The notes beneath the pieces were generated by a model. It had not been told where the DNA came from and ran no database searches. It saw nothing but the letters and a program-made list of their open reading frames with translations. Below are positions 41,961 to 50,305 of a stretch of DNA of 57,115 nt, one piece after another (within the stretch, counting starts at the first letter, position 1; each line of letters begins with the position of its first letter). The DNA lies in contig CAYZMS010000026.1 of NCBI GenBank assembly GCA_964479625.1, positions 1-57,115 on the forward strand, read 5' to 3'. This stretch comes from CAYZMS01 sp964479625 (GTDB lineage Bacteria > Bacteroidota > Bacteroidia > Chitinophagales > Saprospiraceae). The translations under genes and the position numbers were made by a program.

Positions 41961-42004
41961 AAAAAAAGACTTTAAAAAGGAAAGACCTTTTTAAAGTCTT
42001 TTTT
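41961..42004 (-). terminator. Terminator overlapping the end of the HAD gene
   Basis: Arms GACTTTAAAAAGG (41968-41980) and CCTTTTTAAAGTC (41986-41998), with flanking A and T runs on both sides, form a strong hairpin with a 5-base loop. On the minus strand the stop codon of the HAD gene (41974-41972) lies inside the second arm. The structure is symmetric and could act on both strands. Confidence 0.8.
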
Positions 42005-42979
42005 CATATCCACTACCAACCAATCTTTTTGCTCTGCCTCTTCCAGTGCTTCTTCCAGGTGGCCGCTAAGGGTTTTCAGGTCGTATGCATATTCGCGTTC
42101 ATCATCGGTATGGTGCAATAGGACACACATGCTGTTATGGTCGCTGCTGGAAGTATATTGCATCATGGCCAGGTCGCCGTCGCTGTTGCCGCCGCAGAAA
42201 ACCGGTTTTTTACCGATGAAGCGATGGATGGCCACTGGTTTCATAGCCTTGTCGTCGAAGAAGAGTTCTTCTCCGGTTTTGATGATCTTTGGCTGGCCAT
42301 TTTCCAGTTGGAACTCCAAGCCGTTGTAAGAGCCAATCACCTGGTTAGGTGGTATTCCATAGGCTTCATCAGACCAAACGCGCATGAAATCAGCACCACC
42401 TCCACTGACAATAAAAGTCTTGAAGTCATGCGCGCGCAGGTAAGTCAGGAGTTCGAGCATGGGCTGGTATAGTCCTTCCTTGTACAGATGACCGAAGCGG
42501 GCGTCCATGGCGGTGTCGATCCAGTTTCGAACCGCCTGATCAAATGCCTCGGTACTAAGCCCGGTATGGGTTACGGCCATGACCTTTTTCAGTCCGGCGG
42601 CATGGTTGGCTCCTAAAGCCTCCATATCGCCCTTCAGGGCTGCGAAGAGCAAGGGGTCTTCTTCCCATTCGGGCTGCTGTTGAGCCCTGGCTTTAAGGAA
42701 ATCCAGGGCAAAGATCAATTGGGTAGGGACCGGTTGCTCCGGCCACAGGGTACCGTCATTATCGAAAACGGCAATGCGGTCTTCTACCGGAATGAAGTCA
42801 GCGCCGTCCGGGGCGGTTACAGTGCTGACCCAGCTCTCCAGGCGTTCCCTCGGGCCATCCTCCCAGGAGACCAGTTCAGGTATAGTTTTGGATGGACCTT
42901 CAGTTGCTTGTGAAGGGTCTTGCTTGCAACTGGAGAGGATGAGTAGCCCTACTCCCAGCAAAAGAGAAAATGCTTTCAT
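41972..42979 (-). CDS. HAD-family phosphatase lipoprotein
   Basis: This 335-residue protein has a lipoprotein signal (MKAFSLLLGVGLLILSSC, Cys18) and a haloacid-dehalogenase phosphatase domain. HAD motif I is IAVFDNDGTLWPE with the nucleophile Asp and the acid Asp two residues later, motif II is TFIVSGGGADF, and motif IV is FCGGNSDGDLAMMQ. A large cap segment (about 85-175) lies between motifs I and II. It resembles the phosphoserine phosphatase-like HAD group, but as an exported lipoprotein it probably removes phosphate from compounds in the periplasm. The C-terminal 60 residues are acidic, then basic (VVDMKKDFKKVFPF). The gene converges with the sulfatase gene; a terminator overlaps its end. 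Confidence 0.87.
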   Translation of the reverse strand: MKAFSLLLGVGLLILSSCKQDPSQATEGPSKTIPELVSWEDGPRERLESWVSTVTAPDGADFIPVEDRIAVFDNDGTLWPEQPVPTQLIFALDFLKARAQQQPEWEEDPLLFAALKGDMEALGANHAAGLKKVMAVTHTGLSTEAFDQAVRNWIDTAMDARFGHLYKEGLYQPMLELLTYLRAHDFKTFIVSGGGADFMRVWSDEAYGIPPNQVIGSYNGLEFQLENGQPKIIKTGEELFFDDKAMKPVAIHRFIGKKPVFCGGNSDGDLAMMQYTSSSDHNSMCVLLHHTDDEREYAYDLKTLSGHLEEALEEAEQKDWLVVDMKKDFKKVFPF

Positions 42980-43133
42980 ATTTAGTCTTTTAAATGGTTT
43001 TCGACAATAATGAAAAAAAATCTATTAATTTTAGGGAAAAGAACCCGAAAAGTATGTCAGGAGACAGCAAAGAATAAAAAGCTGTTTCCCGATACGGTGC
43101 ATTTAATTTTAGTAAACCATTAAACCATTGCAT

Positions 43134-43775
43134 ATGAAGTTTTCTACCTTAGTTAGTATCTGCTTTCTGGTATTCGGAGGTCTGAGCAGCGTAAATGCAC
43201 AGCTGGCTCTGGTGGGGTATGGTGGTTATACCTTTGCTGATAAATTTCAGGCGGATATCGTTACCGGTCGATTAGAGGATGCCGGCCATTGGGGAGCTGC
43301 CATCGAATACTTTACCAGCCCTTTTACCGCAGTAGAACTTTACTATCGTCGAATCGACCAGGATATTACTTACCGCTTCCTGGGGTTTGAGAACGGTAGA
43401 ATTCCAGCTTATGTTAATTACATAATGGTTGGGGGATCCCGGTATCTGCCTGCAAATGATAAAATTTGGCCTTATGGGGGCGGTAGTTTGGGGATAGCCA
43501 TAGTGGGCACCGAGCTTGCAGAGGATACTCGTTTTGCCTGGGGTTTTAAACTGGGGACCCTTTTGCTGCCTCAAAGCAAAGTGGGGATTAAATTACAGGC
43601 AGATATTCACTCTATCGTTCAGGGAGTAGGGGGCGGTTTATATATTGGCACCGGTGGTTCCGGGGTAAATGTCAATACCTACTCTTCCATCTACCAGTTT
43701 GGCTTTACGGGCGGTTTATTGATCCGTTTGGGAGATATGCCAAGCTCTTCTCAGGCCCCAGGACGGCGCTTCTAA
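43134..43775 (+). CDS. Exported outer-membrane beta-barrel-like protein
   Basis: The ATG at 43134 starts a signal peptide (MKFSTLVSICFLVFGGLSSV, cleaved near VNA-QL). The 213-residue product has alternating aromatic and small residues (LALVGYGGYTFADKF, TAVELYYRRIDQDITYRF, GGSRYLPANDKIWPYGGG) and ends with GFTGGLLIRLG, a pattern typical of eight-stranded barrels of the OmpA/OprF-like outer-membrane group in Bacteroidota. The last ten residues (PSSSQAPGRRF) are not barrel-like. It is 53 bases ahead of the next small exported gene on the same strand; the two may be co-transcribed. No function can be assigned. Confidence 0.7.
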   Translation: MKFSTLVSICFLVFGGLSSVNAQLALVGYGGYTFADKFQADIVTGRLEDAGHWGAAIEYFTSPFTAVELYYRRIDQDITYRFLGFENGRIPAYVNYIMVGGSRYLPANDKIWPYGGGSLGIAIVGTELAEDTRFAWGFKLGTLLLPQSKVGIKLQADIHSIVQGVGGGLYIGTGGSGVNVNTYSSIYQFGFTGGLLIRLGDMPSSSQAPGRRF

Positions 43776-43828
43776 TGGTTTCGAATTTTTTAATTATAAA
43801 CGTTTCACCTTATTTTAAACCACGACTG

Positions 43829-44284
43829 ATGAAAAAGTTATTGCTTTCTTTAACCCTTGTCTTTGTTGCCACTTTCGCCTTCGCTCAGGATGAATACAAG
43901 AAAATGGTAAAAGAGGAACTCACCAAGATGAATTTTGAAGATGCCTCTGCCATCCTGGGCTTCGACCTGGACCCTTCCTCTGAGGTCGGGCAATTGTTCA
44001 ATACCTTCAGCGATGCCTTCATGGAGAATGGTGCCTCAAAACTGAAGTTAGTCAAGAAGTATGCCGAAAATTTCCGCAAGATCGATGGAGATATGGCAAA
44101 ACAGTTGATTAAGGAGATGCAGAATGTTGAAAAAGACCGCCTCAAATTGATGGACAAGATGTTCAAAAAAATGAGTAAGGTCTTGCCAGCCGAAGACGCT
44201 TTGTCCTTGATACAATACCAAAACAAAAAGAATTCCATCATCGATGCTGCTTTGACGCGTCTGGTACCTTTTGCAAACGAATAG
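43829..44284 (+). CDS. Small exported helical protein
   Basis: The ATG at 43829 gives 151 residues opening with a signal peptide, MKKLLLSLTLVFVATFAFAQ. The rest is helical and charged (DEYKKMVKEELTKMNFEDAS, then NVEKDRLKLMDKMFKKMSKV, then YQNKKNSIIDAALTRLV). It looks like the small periplasmic Spy/CpxP-like or DUF2059-like helical proteins, but the LTxxQ motif of Spy is not found. The upstream start at 43775 would add 18 residues before the signal and is rejected. A terminator follows, and the two-component genes begin after it. Confidence 0.66.
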   Translation: MKKLLLSLTLVFVATFAFAQDEYKKMVKEELTKMNFEDASAILGFDLDPSSEVGQLFNTFSDAFMENGASKLKLVKKYAENFRKIDGDMAKQLIKEMQNVEKDRLKLMDKMFKKMSKVLPAEDALSLIQYQNKKNSIIDAALTRLVPFANE

Positions 44285-44331
44285 AATGCTGGAATGGACA
44301 CCCTGCTGCTCTTATGTATGGGAGGTCAATT

Positions 44332-44382
44332 AAAAAAACGTCTCAAAGTGTTCGATATGCCTTTGAGGCGTTTTCTTTTTTT
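44332..44382 (+). terminator. Rho-independent terminator
   Basis: Arms 44335-44348 (AAAACGTCTCAAAG) and 44361-44374 (CTTTGAGGCGTTTT) pair over 14 bases with one G-T pair, and CTTTTTTTG follows. It stops transcription of the small exported gene ending at 44284. Confidence 0.85.
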
Positions 44383-44493
44383 GTAGAATTTGGACGGCAC
44401 GATTCATTTTGGTATTTTGATTATAAACAAGACATTTGTATAGTATCGCGTTTTTTCTACATTGAGGAGGGTTTTAAGTATAAATCGAAAATA

Positions 44494-45147
44494 ATGAAGA
44501 AGAGTGTCCTGCTTGCAGATGACCACGCCATAGTTCGTACGGGTCTGGCTTACCTTTTGCAGTATAGCTTTAATATCCGTTCTATTACGGAGGTGGAAAC
44601 CTTGCCCCAATTGCTGGAAGTGCTAAACAGCCGTTCGTTTAGCCATTTGATCCTGGACCTGCAGATGGAGGAGGATAATGCACTGATGCACTTGGCTTCC
44701 ATTCGCAAACTTCAACCAAAGCTGGCTATTTTGGTTTATACCATGAGCTCAGAGGAAGTATTTGGAAAGCACCTGTTGGATTTAGGGGTTAAAGGGGTGG
44801 TTAACAAGCTGGAGCCGGTACAGGAGGTGCAAAAAGCCCTGGAGCAATTTTTGGATGGCCGTACGGTATTCGGTGAACAAACCAGACTGGCTACTCTGGA
44901 AGATAGTAAGCAGAATTGGAACCTTTCCCCCTTCGAAATACTTTCTTCCAGGGAAATGGCTGTTACGCTACACCTGTTAAACGGCAAGGCGGTAAAAGAT
45001 ATTTGCGATAGCATGGACCTAAAGAAGAGTACCGTGGTAACCTATAAAAGCCGTTTGTTCACAAAACTGAAGGTGAATAGCCTGGTAGAACTAGTACGCC
45101 TGGCAGATTTGTATGGAATTAAAACGAAAGCGAACACTTCCGCTTAG
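44494..45147 (+). CDS. NarL/FixJ-type response regulator
   Basis: The 217-residue protein has a receiver domain and a LuxR-type HTH. The ATG at 44494 fits the domain start MKKSVLLADDHAIVRTGLAY; the longer start at 44314 runs through the preceding terminator and is rejected. Asp9 and Asp10 form the acid pair, Asp55 in HLILDLQMEED is the phosphorylation site, and Lys in GVVNKLEPV is the conserved lysine. The HTH (about 150-210) shows LSSREMAVTLHLLNGKAVKD and DLKKSTVVTYKSRLFTKLKV. Its 3' end overlaps the start of the sensor kinase gene by 35 bases, so they form a coupled pair. A decayed copy of the receiver lies at 38841. Confidence 0.94.
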   Translation: MKKSVLLADDHAIVRTGLAYLLQYSFNIRSITEVETLPQLLEVLNSRSFSHLILDLQMEEDNALMHLASIRKLQPKLAILVYTMSSEEVFGKHLLDLGVKGVVNKLEPVQEVQKALEQFLDGRTVFGEQTRLATLEDSKQNWNLSPFEILSSREMAVTLHLLNGKAVKDICDSMDLKKSTVVTYKSRLFTKLKVNSLVELVRLADLYGIKTKANTSA

Positions 45148-48100
45148 TCTTCCCTTTTCCCGGGGATTTTTCTTTCTTTTCGCATTGATTTGGAGTTATC
45201 CTGTCATGAGTCAGGTGGCTCATACGGTCACCCGCTACACCGCTCAGGATGGATTGCCGCAAAACTCCATTCGGGATATGGCTTTCGACCCCGACGGATT
45301 CCTTTGGATAGCTACAGAGGGTGGGCTAACCCGCTTCGATGGTCGTAATTTTCGTGTATATGGTAAAATGGATCACCCTTATCTGGACCAGGGGCGATTT
45401 AGCCAATTGGAACAATTTGAGCATGGGGAGTTGTACGTATTGGGACCTAATAGTAGTGTGTTTTCCATTACAAACCAGCAGGTGGAAAATATCCAGCCTC
45501 CCAGGGGCAGAAGTTGGGGGATTCCTTTTCATCAGGGACGGGTTCCATACCTGGATTACTGGTGGGCGGATTCCCTTTACCGGGCCGAACGGGACCTTTT
45601 AAATGGTCGTTGGTTTCAAAGCTTCACGATCATTCCTTTACCGGAGGAGCGATGCTGGCTACTGGGGGAGCGGATCATTCTGCACGATTATGGGGCAGAC
45701 ACTTCCTTTATCATAGAGCCTGATTCCTTGCAAGTAGTTGCCTACGGAAGTATTGATAATTGCCCGATACTCCTGACGGCTAGTGGTGATTGTTACAAGT
45801 TGCAAACCTCCCCACCATATTTTCAACGGCAGCGATTGACCGGGCCTCAGGGGGATGGGATCAAGCCATTTGGAAAAGACTCTCATACCAGTTTGTCTTT
45901 TCCGGATCCCTTTTTTTACGTCATACAAGGGGAGTCGCTTTTTAAAGTTGTTTCCGGCCAACAGCTGAACGAACTAAGGGTACAGCCGGTCTTATCGAAC
46001 CTGCCACTCAGTAGTTCAATAACAACTGTGGTAGAACGACCTAAACAAGGACTGGTATTGGTCGGAACGAATGCCCATGGCTTATTCCTCTTTCGAAAAA
46101 ATGTAGTAGAAACATTTGGGCAAACCCAAGAAGACGAAAAATGGGTAATCTATTACGCGCAGGCACTACTCAACGACACTACCTTGGTCACGAGTTATGG
46201 AAACCAGTTTTCTATTCTTGATTTCAGCCGATCGGGGCTTTTTCCCTTTTCTTTCCATTCCTATAAGATCCGGAATGCATCCAATGGGGAGTTGTACTTT
46301 ATTAGACATAACAACTTGTTTAAATATAAAAGTCAGACCCAATCCTCGGTCTGGCTCAATAAAAATGACCCGAAGGCTATTCAGTGGATGTACTCGGCAG
46401 GTGGGAAGGATTTTATTTTTGGAAGGGGAAAAATGGGAGAACTGGTCAATGATCGTATCCATTATTATGCTATTGACCTGGATAAAAAGGGGACCCCCCA
46501 ATGCGTTGAGATTGGACCAGAAGGGAAAATTTGGGTAGGTACCCAATTAGGGCTTTTTGTAATAGATACCTTGAAAAAAGAGGTGGAAGAAATAAAGGCC
46601 TTAAGAAAGCGGGAGGTGCGCACCCTGGCAAATATTCAGGGAGCAGTATTCATCGGAACCTACGGCCATGGATGGTATATCTGGAATGAAGGCCGGCTGG
46701 TCAAAATGCCAATAGAGGATCATCAGGGGTTGAACCACGTCCATTCTTTTTTTACCGATGAGCATGGTTTCGTCTATCTTACCACCAACCGGGGCTTATT
46801 TAAAGTAGGCCTGGAAGCCATTTGGCAATACCTGGATCAAAGATCCAGTTCCCTTTATTATTTCAGTTTTTTGGAAGAAAGCGGTATTGATAACCCGGAG
46901 TTCAATGGCGGAGCCTTCCCCAATTACCTTCAGCTCCGGGATGGCCGGGTTTCCCTTCCGACCATGAATGGAATGCTAGTGTTCGATCCGGTAAAAAACC
47001 GATCTTCCTTCCCAAAGTCCCCCATTATCATCGAAAAGATCCGGACAGAGGAGGTTCAATGGGATTACCCTTCCAGTGAACGACCTATTGAGATTCCGGC
47101 TGGACAGGCGGAGATCCAAATCGAATTTGCAACTGCCTGGTGGGATCATGCTTATAATTTGCAAATGGATTACCGACTTATTGGTCTACATCAACAAGAC
47201 CTTCCCCTGGGCAAGGACGAGCACAGGATCGTACTAGGGCAGCTTAAGCCGGGTAGGTATATGCTGCGTATTCGAAAGCGGGTGGGCTTTGGCCCGGATG
47301 ATTTTATCCAAAAGGAGTTGCCGCTAAGGGTCTTAAAACCCTGGCATCTGCAAAACTGGGCCTGGACCCTCTACGGCTTCGGCCTGGTCGCTTTAGTATG
47401 GGGTACTGCAAGGGGGTATGCCGACAGGATACGCAGGCGAAATAAACTACTTCAGCAAGAAGTAGCTGCCAGGACCCAGGAATTACGACAGGCTAACGTC
47501 CAATTATCCGATAACCTTGATAAATTAGGGGAGTCGGAGCGGGAGCTTCGACAATCTGTACAGGCAAAAAATCGCCTGATCTCCATTATTTCCCATGATA
47601 TTCTAACGCCCTTGCGATTTATTAAAATGGTCAGTGAACTGGCGGTATCCAAAGACCAGATTAAGCCGGAAGAAGAACGTAACGCCCTGAAGCAGATCAA
47701 TAAGGCGTCCGAAAACCTGCACCGCTATACCGAGGAGATCCTGCAATGGGTAAAATATCAGCAGGGAGATATTCAGGTCGAGCTAAAAGATTCGTCCATC
47801 AGGCCCCTTGTTCAAGACCTGATCGAAGCGTTTTCCGAGGTAGCCACCAGCTATGGCAATACGCTGATAAATGATGTTCCACCAGGCTTCTCTTTAAAAA
47901 CAGACCCCAAATTACTCCGGATCGTATTGCATAACCTCCTTTCCAACGCAGTGAAATATACCGGGAACGGAACGATCCGGCTAGTTGCCTTTTATCAAAA
48001 CCATAAAGCGGTTTTGACAGTGGAGGACTCCGGACGTGGAATGACTTACCAGGAGATCAAGGTGGTCAGAAAAAAAGATAGCATCCCCGATAAAAATAAA

Positions 48101-48241
48101 GAGAACAGCCATTCCATCGGGTTGGTAATTGTTGGAGAAATGATGGATCTGCTAGGCGGAAAGTGGGACATTATGCCCCTGGAAAAGGGGCTTAAGGTAC
48201 AACTTGAATTTATTGTAGGCGGAAGCTTACCAGAAGTCTGA
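45113..48241 (+). CDS. Regulator-propeller sensor histidine kinase
   Basis: A 1042-residue membrane sensor. After a signal segment (about residues 18-33) the periplasmic part, about 35-670, is a two-propeller structure with Reg_prop-type repeats such as GLPQNSIRDMAFDPDGFLWI and GKIWVGTQLGLFVID. Then comes a Y_Y_Y domain (about 660-745, ending GRYMLRIRKRVGFG), one membrane helix (WAWTLYGFGLVALVWGTARG), a coiled coil, and the kinase: His828 in IISHDILTPLRF, N box LHNLLSNAVKYTG and G1 box VEDSGRGM. The G2 region is short (SHSIGLVIV). There is no attached receiver or AraC domain, so unlike hybrid two-component systems it acts on the separate regulator whose gene it overlaps. The signal is unknown; many family members sense polysaccharide fragments. 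Confidence 0.92.
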   Translation: MELKRKRTLPLSLPFSRGFFFLFALIWSYPVMSQVAHTVTRYTAQDGLPQNSIRDMAFDPDGFLWIATEGGLTRFDGRNFRVYGKMDHPYLDQGRFSQLEQFEHGELYVLGPNSSVFSITNQQVENIQPPRGRSWGIPFHQGRVPYLDYWWADSLYRAERDLLNGRWFQSFTIIPLPEERCWLLGERIILHDYGADTSFIIEPDSLQVVAYGSIDNCPILLTASGDCYKLQTSPPYFQRQRLTGPQGDGIKPFGKDSHTSLSFPDPFFYVIQGESLFKVVSGQQLNELRVQPVLSNLPLSSSITTVVERPKQGLVLVGTNAHGLFLFRKNVVETFGQTQEDEKWVIYYAQALLNDTTLVTSYGNQFSILDFSRSGLFPFSFHSYKIRNASNGELYFIRHNNLFKYKSQTQSSVWLNKNDPKAIQWMYSAGGKDFIFGRGKMGELVNDRIHYYAIDLDKKGTPQCVEIGPEGKIWVGTQLGLFVIDTLKKEVEEIKALRKREVRTLANIQGAVFIGTYGHGWYIWNEGRLVKMPIEDHQGLNHVHSFFTDEHGFVYLTTNRGLFKVGLEAIWQYLDQRSSSLYYFSFLEESGIDNPEFNGGAFPNYLQLRDGRVSLPTMNGMLVFDPVKNRSSFPKSPIIIEKIRTEEVQWDYPSSERPIEIPAGQAEIQIEFATAWWDHAYNLQMDYRLIGLHQQDLPLGKDEHRIVLGQLKPGRYMLRIRKRVGFGPDDFIQKELPLRVLKPWHLQNWAWTLYGFGLVALVWGTARGYADRIRRRNKLLQQEVAARTQELRQANVQLSDNLDKLGESERELRQSVQAKNRLISIISHDILTPLRFIKMVSELAVSKDQIKPEEERNALKQINKASENLHRYTEEILQWVKYQQGDIQVELKDSSIRPLVQDLIEAFSEVATSYGNTLINDVPPGFSLKTDPKLLRIVLHNLLSNAVKYTGNGTIRLVAFYQNHKAVLTVEDSGRGMTYQEIKVVRKKDSIPDKNKENSHSIGLVIVGEMMDLLGGKWDIMPLEKGLKVQLEFIVGGSLPEV

Positions 48242-48322
48242 AACGAAGTTTTTAATTTTGAGTTAGTTAGGTATTATACGTCTTTCCCCGGAAAAAACTA
48301 AACCAAATGAAAACGTTTTTTC

Positions 48323-48355
48323 AAAACGCTCGCCTTTAAAGCGGGCGTTTTTTTT
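48323..48355 (+). terminator. Rho-independent terminator after the kinase gene
   Basis: Arms AAAACGCTCGC (48323-48333) and GCGGGCGTTTT (48341-48351) pair with one T-G wobble around a 7-base loop, and a T-run extends to 48355. It ends the two-component operon. Confidence 0.85.
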
Positions 48356-48429
48356 ATTTCCTTCCCTGTCCGCCGGTTGCCTGGCGAGCAATTGGGCAGT
48401 TTGGCTTTTTTAATCCAAAACACCTTTCA

Positions 48430-49853
48430 ATGAAAAATCGAACAAACTGCCAGAGAGAGGGAATTACTCCTGGCTTTCCTTTGCTTGTGGGAGCTTGCTG
48501 CCTGCTTTGGGCCATATTGCGGGGAATTGCCCGGCCTACACTGGAGGTGGATGAGGCCAAAGAACTGTATTATAGTCAGTGGTGGTCTTTGGGCTATGGC
48601 ATCCAACCGCCACTTTACACCTGGTTGCAAAAAGGGCTCATCGAGCTGTTTGGGTACCATTTGTGGCCTGTAGGACTTTTAAAGGCTTTTTGTTATTTCT
48701 GGATCTTTTACTTTTGCTGGCGGATTGCAAAAAGGAGCTTCAGTAAACAGAAAGCCGACATCGCTGCCTTCAGCCTGCTTTTGTGCTTCCCGCTTATGAT
48801 CTATGGGTTCAGGGCAACTCATACGCTTTTGCTTACGGCAGTGGGAGTAGCTACTGTTCTTTTTTGGTTGCAGGTACTCGAAACCGGGAGGTGGCAGGAT
48901 TACTGTTACTTGGGTTGTTGCATGGCTTTGGGCTTGCTTTCGAAATATAACTATGGGCTAATCCTGGCTAGTTTGGGGGTAGTGAGCTTACTAAGTGCAG
49001 AAGGTCGAAAGCGCTTATTTCGCCCGGAACTGGGGATAACGGTCTTTCTTTTGCTCCGCATGCGGGGTGGATCCTGCAGCATCGGGAAGAACTCATTCAG
49101 GGAGTGAGCAAGGAAATGAGTCCGGAGCGACTCCCCTGGCTGGAGGCCGGCAGTAGAGGATTTTATAGCTTGCTAGAAGTCACCTTTTTCCAGGTATTTT
49201 CGTTTATCGGGCTGCTTTTGCTTTTTTTTTGGTCTAAACGCAAGCAGTTGTTTTCCTATAATTTTTGGAGTACCCCCCGTTTGACGAAGGATCTTCGGCT
49301 AATCCTTCAATTCATGTTCGTTTGCTGGATCATGATGCTGGCCTTGGTGTTGCTTGGTAATGTATCGGTATTTCATATGCGCTGGGTTATTCCTGTACTT
49401 ATCCTTTTCCCTTTGCCAGTTTGGGCTTACCTGTTTGAACTGGAGCCTTCCCGACGAAAATTATTTCGACTTTTTGCCGATTTGGCCCTGGTATTGACCT
49501 TTCTTCACGGCATGCGCTGGCATATAGAGGAATGGATAGGACAAACCGGAAGCCGGACTCATTGCTCCTTCGAGCACATTCCAATAGGCTTAGATGAGGA
49601 GGAAGGAGCGTCCTCTGTTTATCTGGCACAGGATTTCTTCCTGGCGGGAAACATGCTGCTCGCCCAACCCCATGCAAGGGTGCATTGTGCCAAAGGGTAT
49701 CAGGTTGTTCCTGTCCCTGACAACTTCCTTTACCTCTCTCCCCTAAATCGCCTGGATGATCGCTACGCTCCAAAGGGTCTTTCGCAAGCTGTTTACCGGG
49801 ATGATTGTGTAGAATTACGCAAGGGGAAAGCTCCGATTCCTCCAATTCAATGA
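48430..49853 (+). pseudogene. GT-C glycosyltransferase (ArnT/PMT-like) broken by a frameshift
   Basis: Two frames together encode one membrane glycosyltransferase of about 474 residues. Part one (48430-49107) has the GT-C opening with the catalytic Asp-Glu in TLEVDEAKELYYSQWWSLGY and QPPLYTWLQ, followed by several membrane helices and LLSKYNYGLILA. Part two (49104-49853) continues with more helices (FIGLLLLFFWSKRKQ, MMLALVLLGNVSVF) and the HMRWVIPVLIL segment. At 49041-49057 part one ends its natural course at ITVF and the other frame continues LSFAPHAGWILQHREEL, the expected 'PHxxW' region. Adding one T to the run at 49049-49052 restores VFLFAPHAGW. The GTG at 49104 overlaps the part-one stop but lies well inside the domain, so it is unlikely to be a true start. 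Confidence 0.85.
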
Positions 49854-50305
49854 CCTGACCCTTTCCCGTTTTTGACTAGATTCCATTGGTAGCGCTGCTC
49901 CTGTGAACCCTTTTTATCGCAGCGGGTACCTCAAAAAAGCAAAAGGATTTACACTAGCTGATACGTATATAAGTTGTTTAAATGTTAACTTTACATTAAT
50001 TTTTCGACATTTGCTATGGAAAAACCAGCAAAAGAGGTCCTAAATCCAAATAATTTCAAAATCATGAAGTGTTTGTTCAACAGGAGCTTAATGTTAGGTG
50101 AAAGGAATTTTATGGTACGGCAATCTCTTAGATAGTGTAAATTCTACTTTTCATTAGGTCCAAGAGAATTACATTTTTGTCCTTAAAGTTTTATCTTTGA
50201 CCTGATCTAAGTGGAAGTCCACCCAAAACTCCATGAAGATCACCCAATCAGTGTAGCGGGTTGAGCCCATGTACTGAGCCATTTGAAACAAACCAAAAAA
50301 CCAAT
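49854..50305 (+). other. Non-coding stretch with a candidate promoter for the PiT gene
   Basis: This 450-base gap has no convincing gene. TATCTTTG at 50192-50199 matches the -7 consensus TAnnTTTG and lies 107 bases ahead of the transporter ATG; a TTTG at 50176-50179 is too close to serve as a standard -33 element. GTGGA-AG-TCCAC (50211-50222) just after it is a small inverted repeat at the likely transcript start, a possible operator. A 39-codon open frame at 50016 has no recognisable product. Confidence 0.4.

Noticed and set aside
44314..44493. 60-residue N-terminal extension of the response regulator
   Set aside because: It is read through the terminator hairpin of the previous gene, and the receiver domain starts at 44494.
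49104..49853. Second part of the glycosyltransferase as an independent gene with GTG start
   Set aside because: It lacks the catalytic N-terminal region and continues the same protein family after a single-base shift; the PHAGW segment just upstream in the same frame shows the frame does not begin at the GTG.
50016..50135. 39-codon open frame upstream of the PiT gene
   Set aside because: No family resemblance and no clear start signal; expected by chance in AT-rich DNA.
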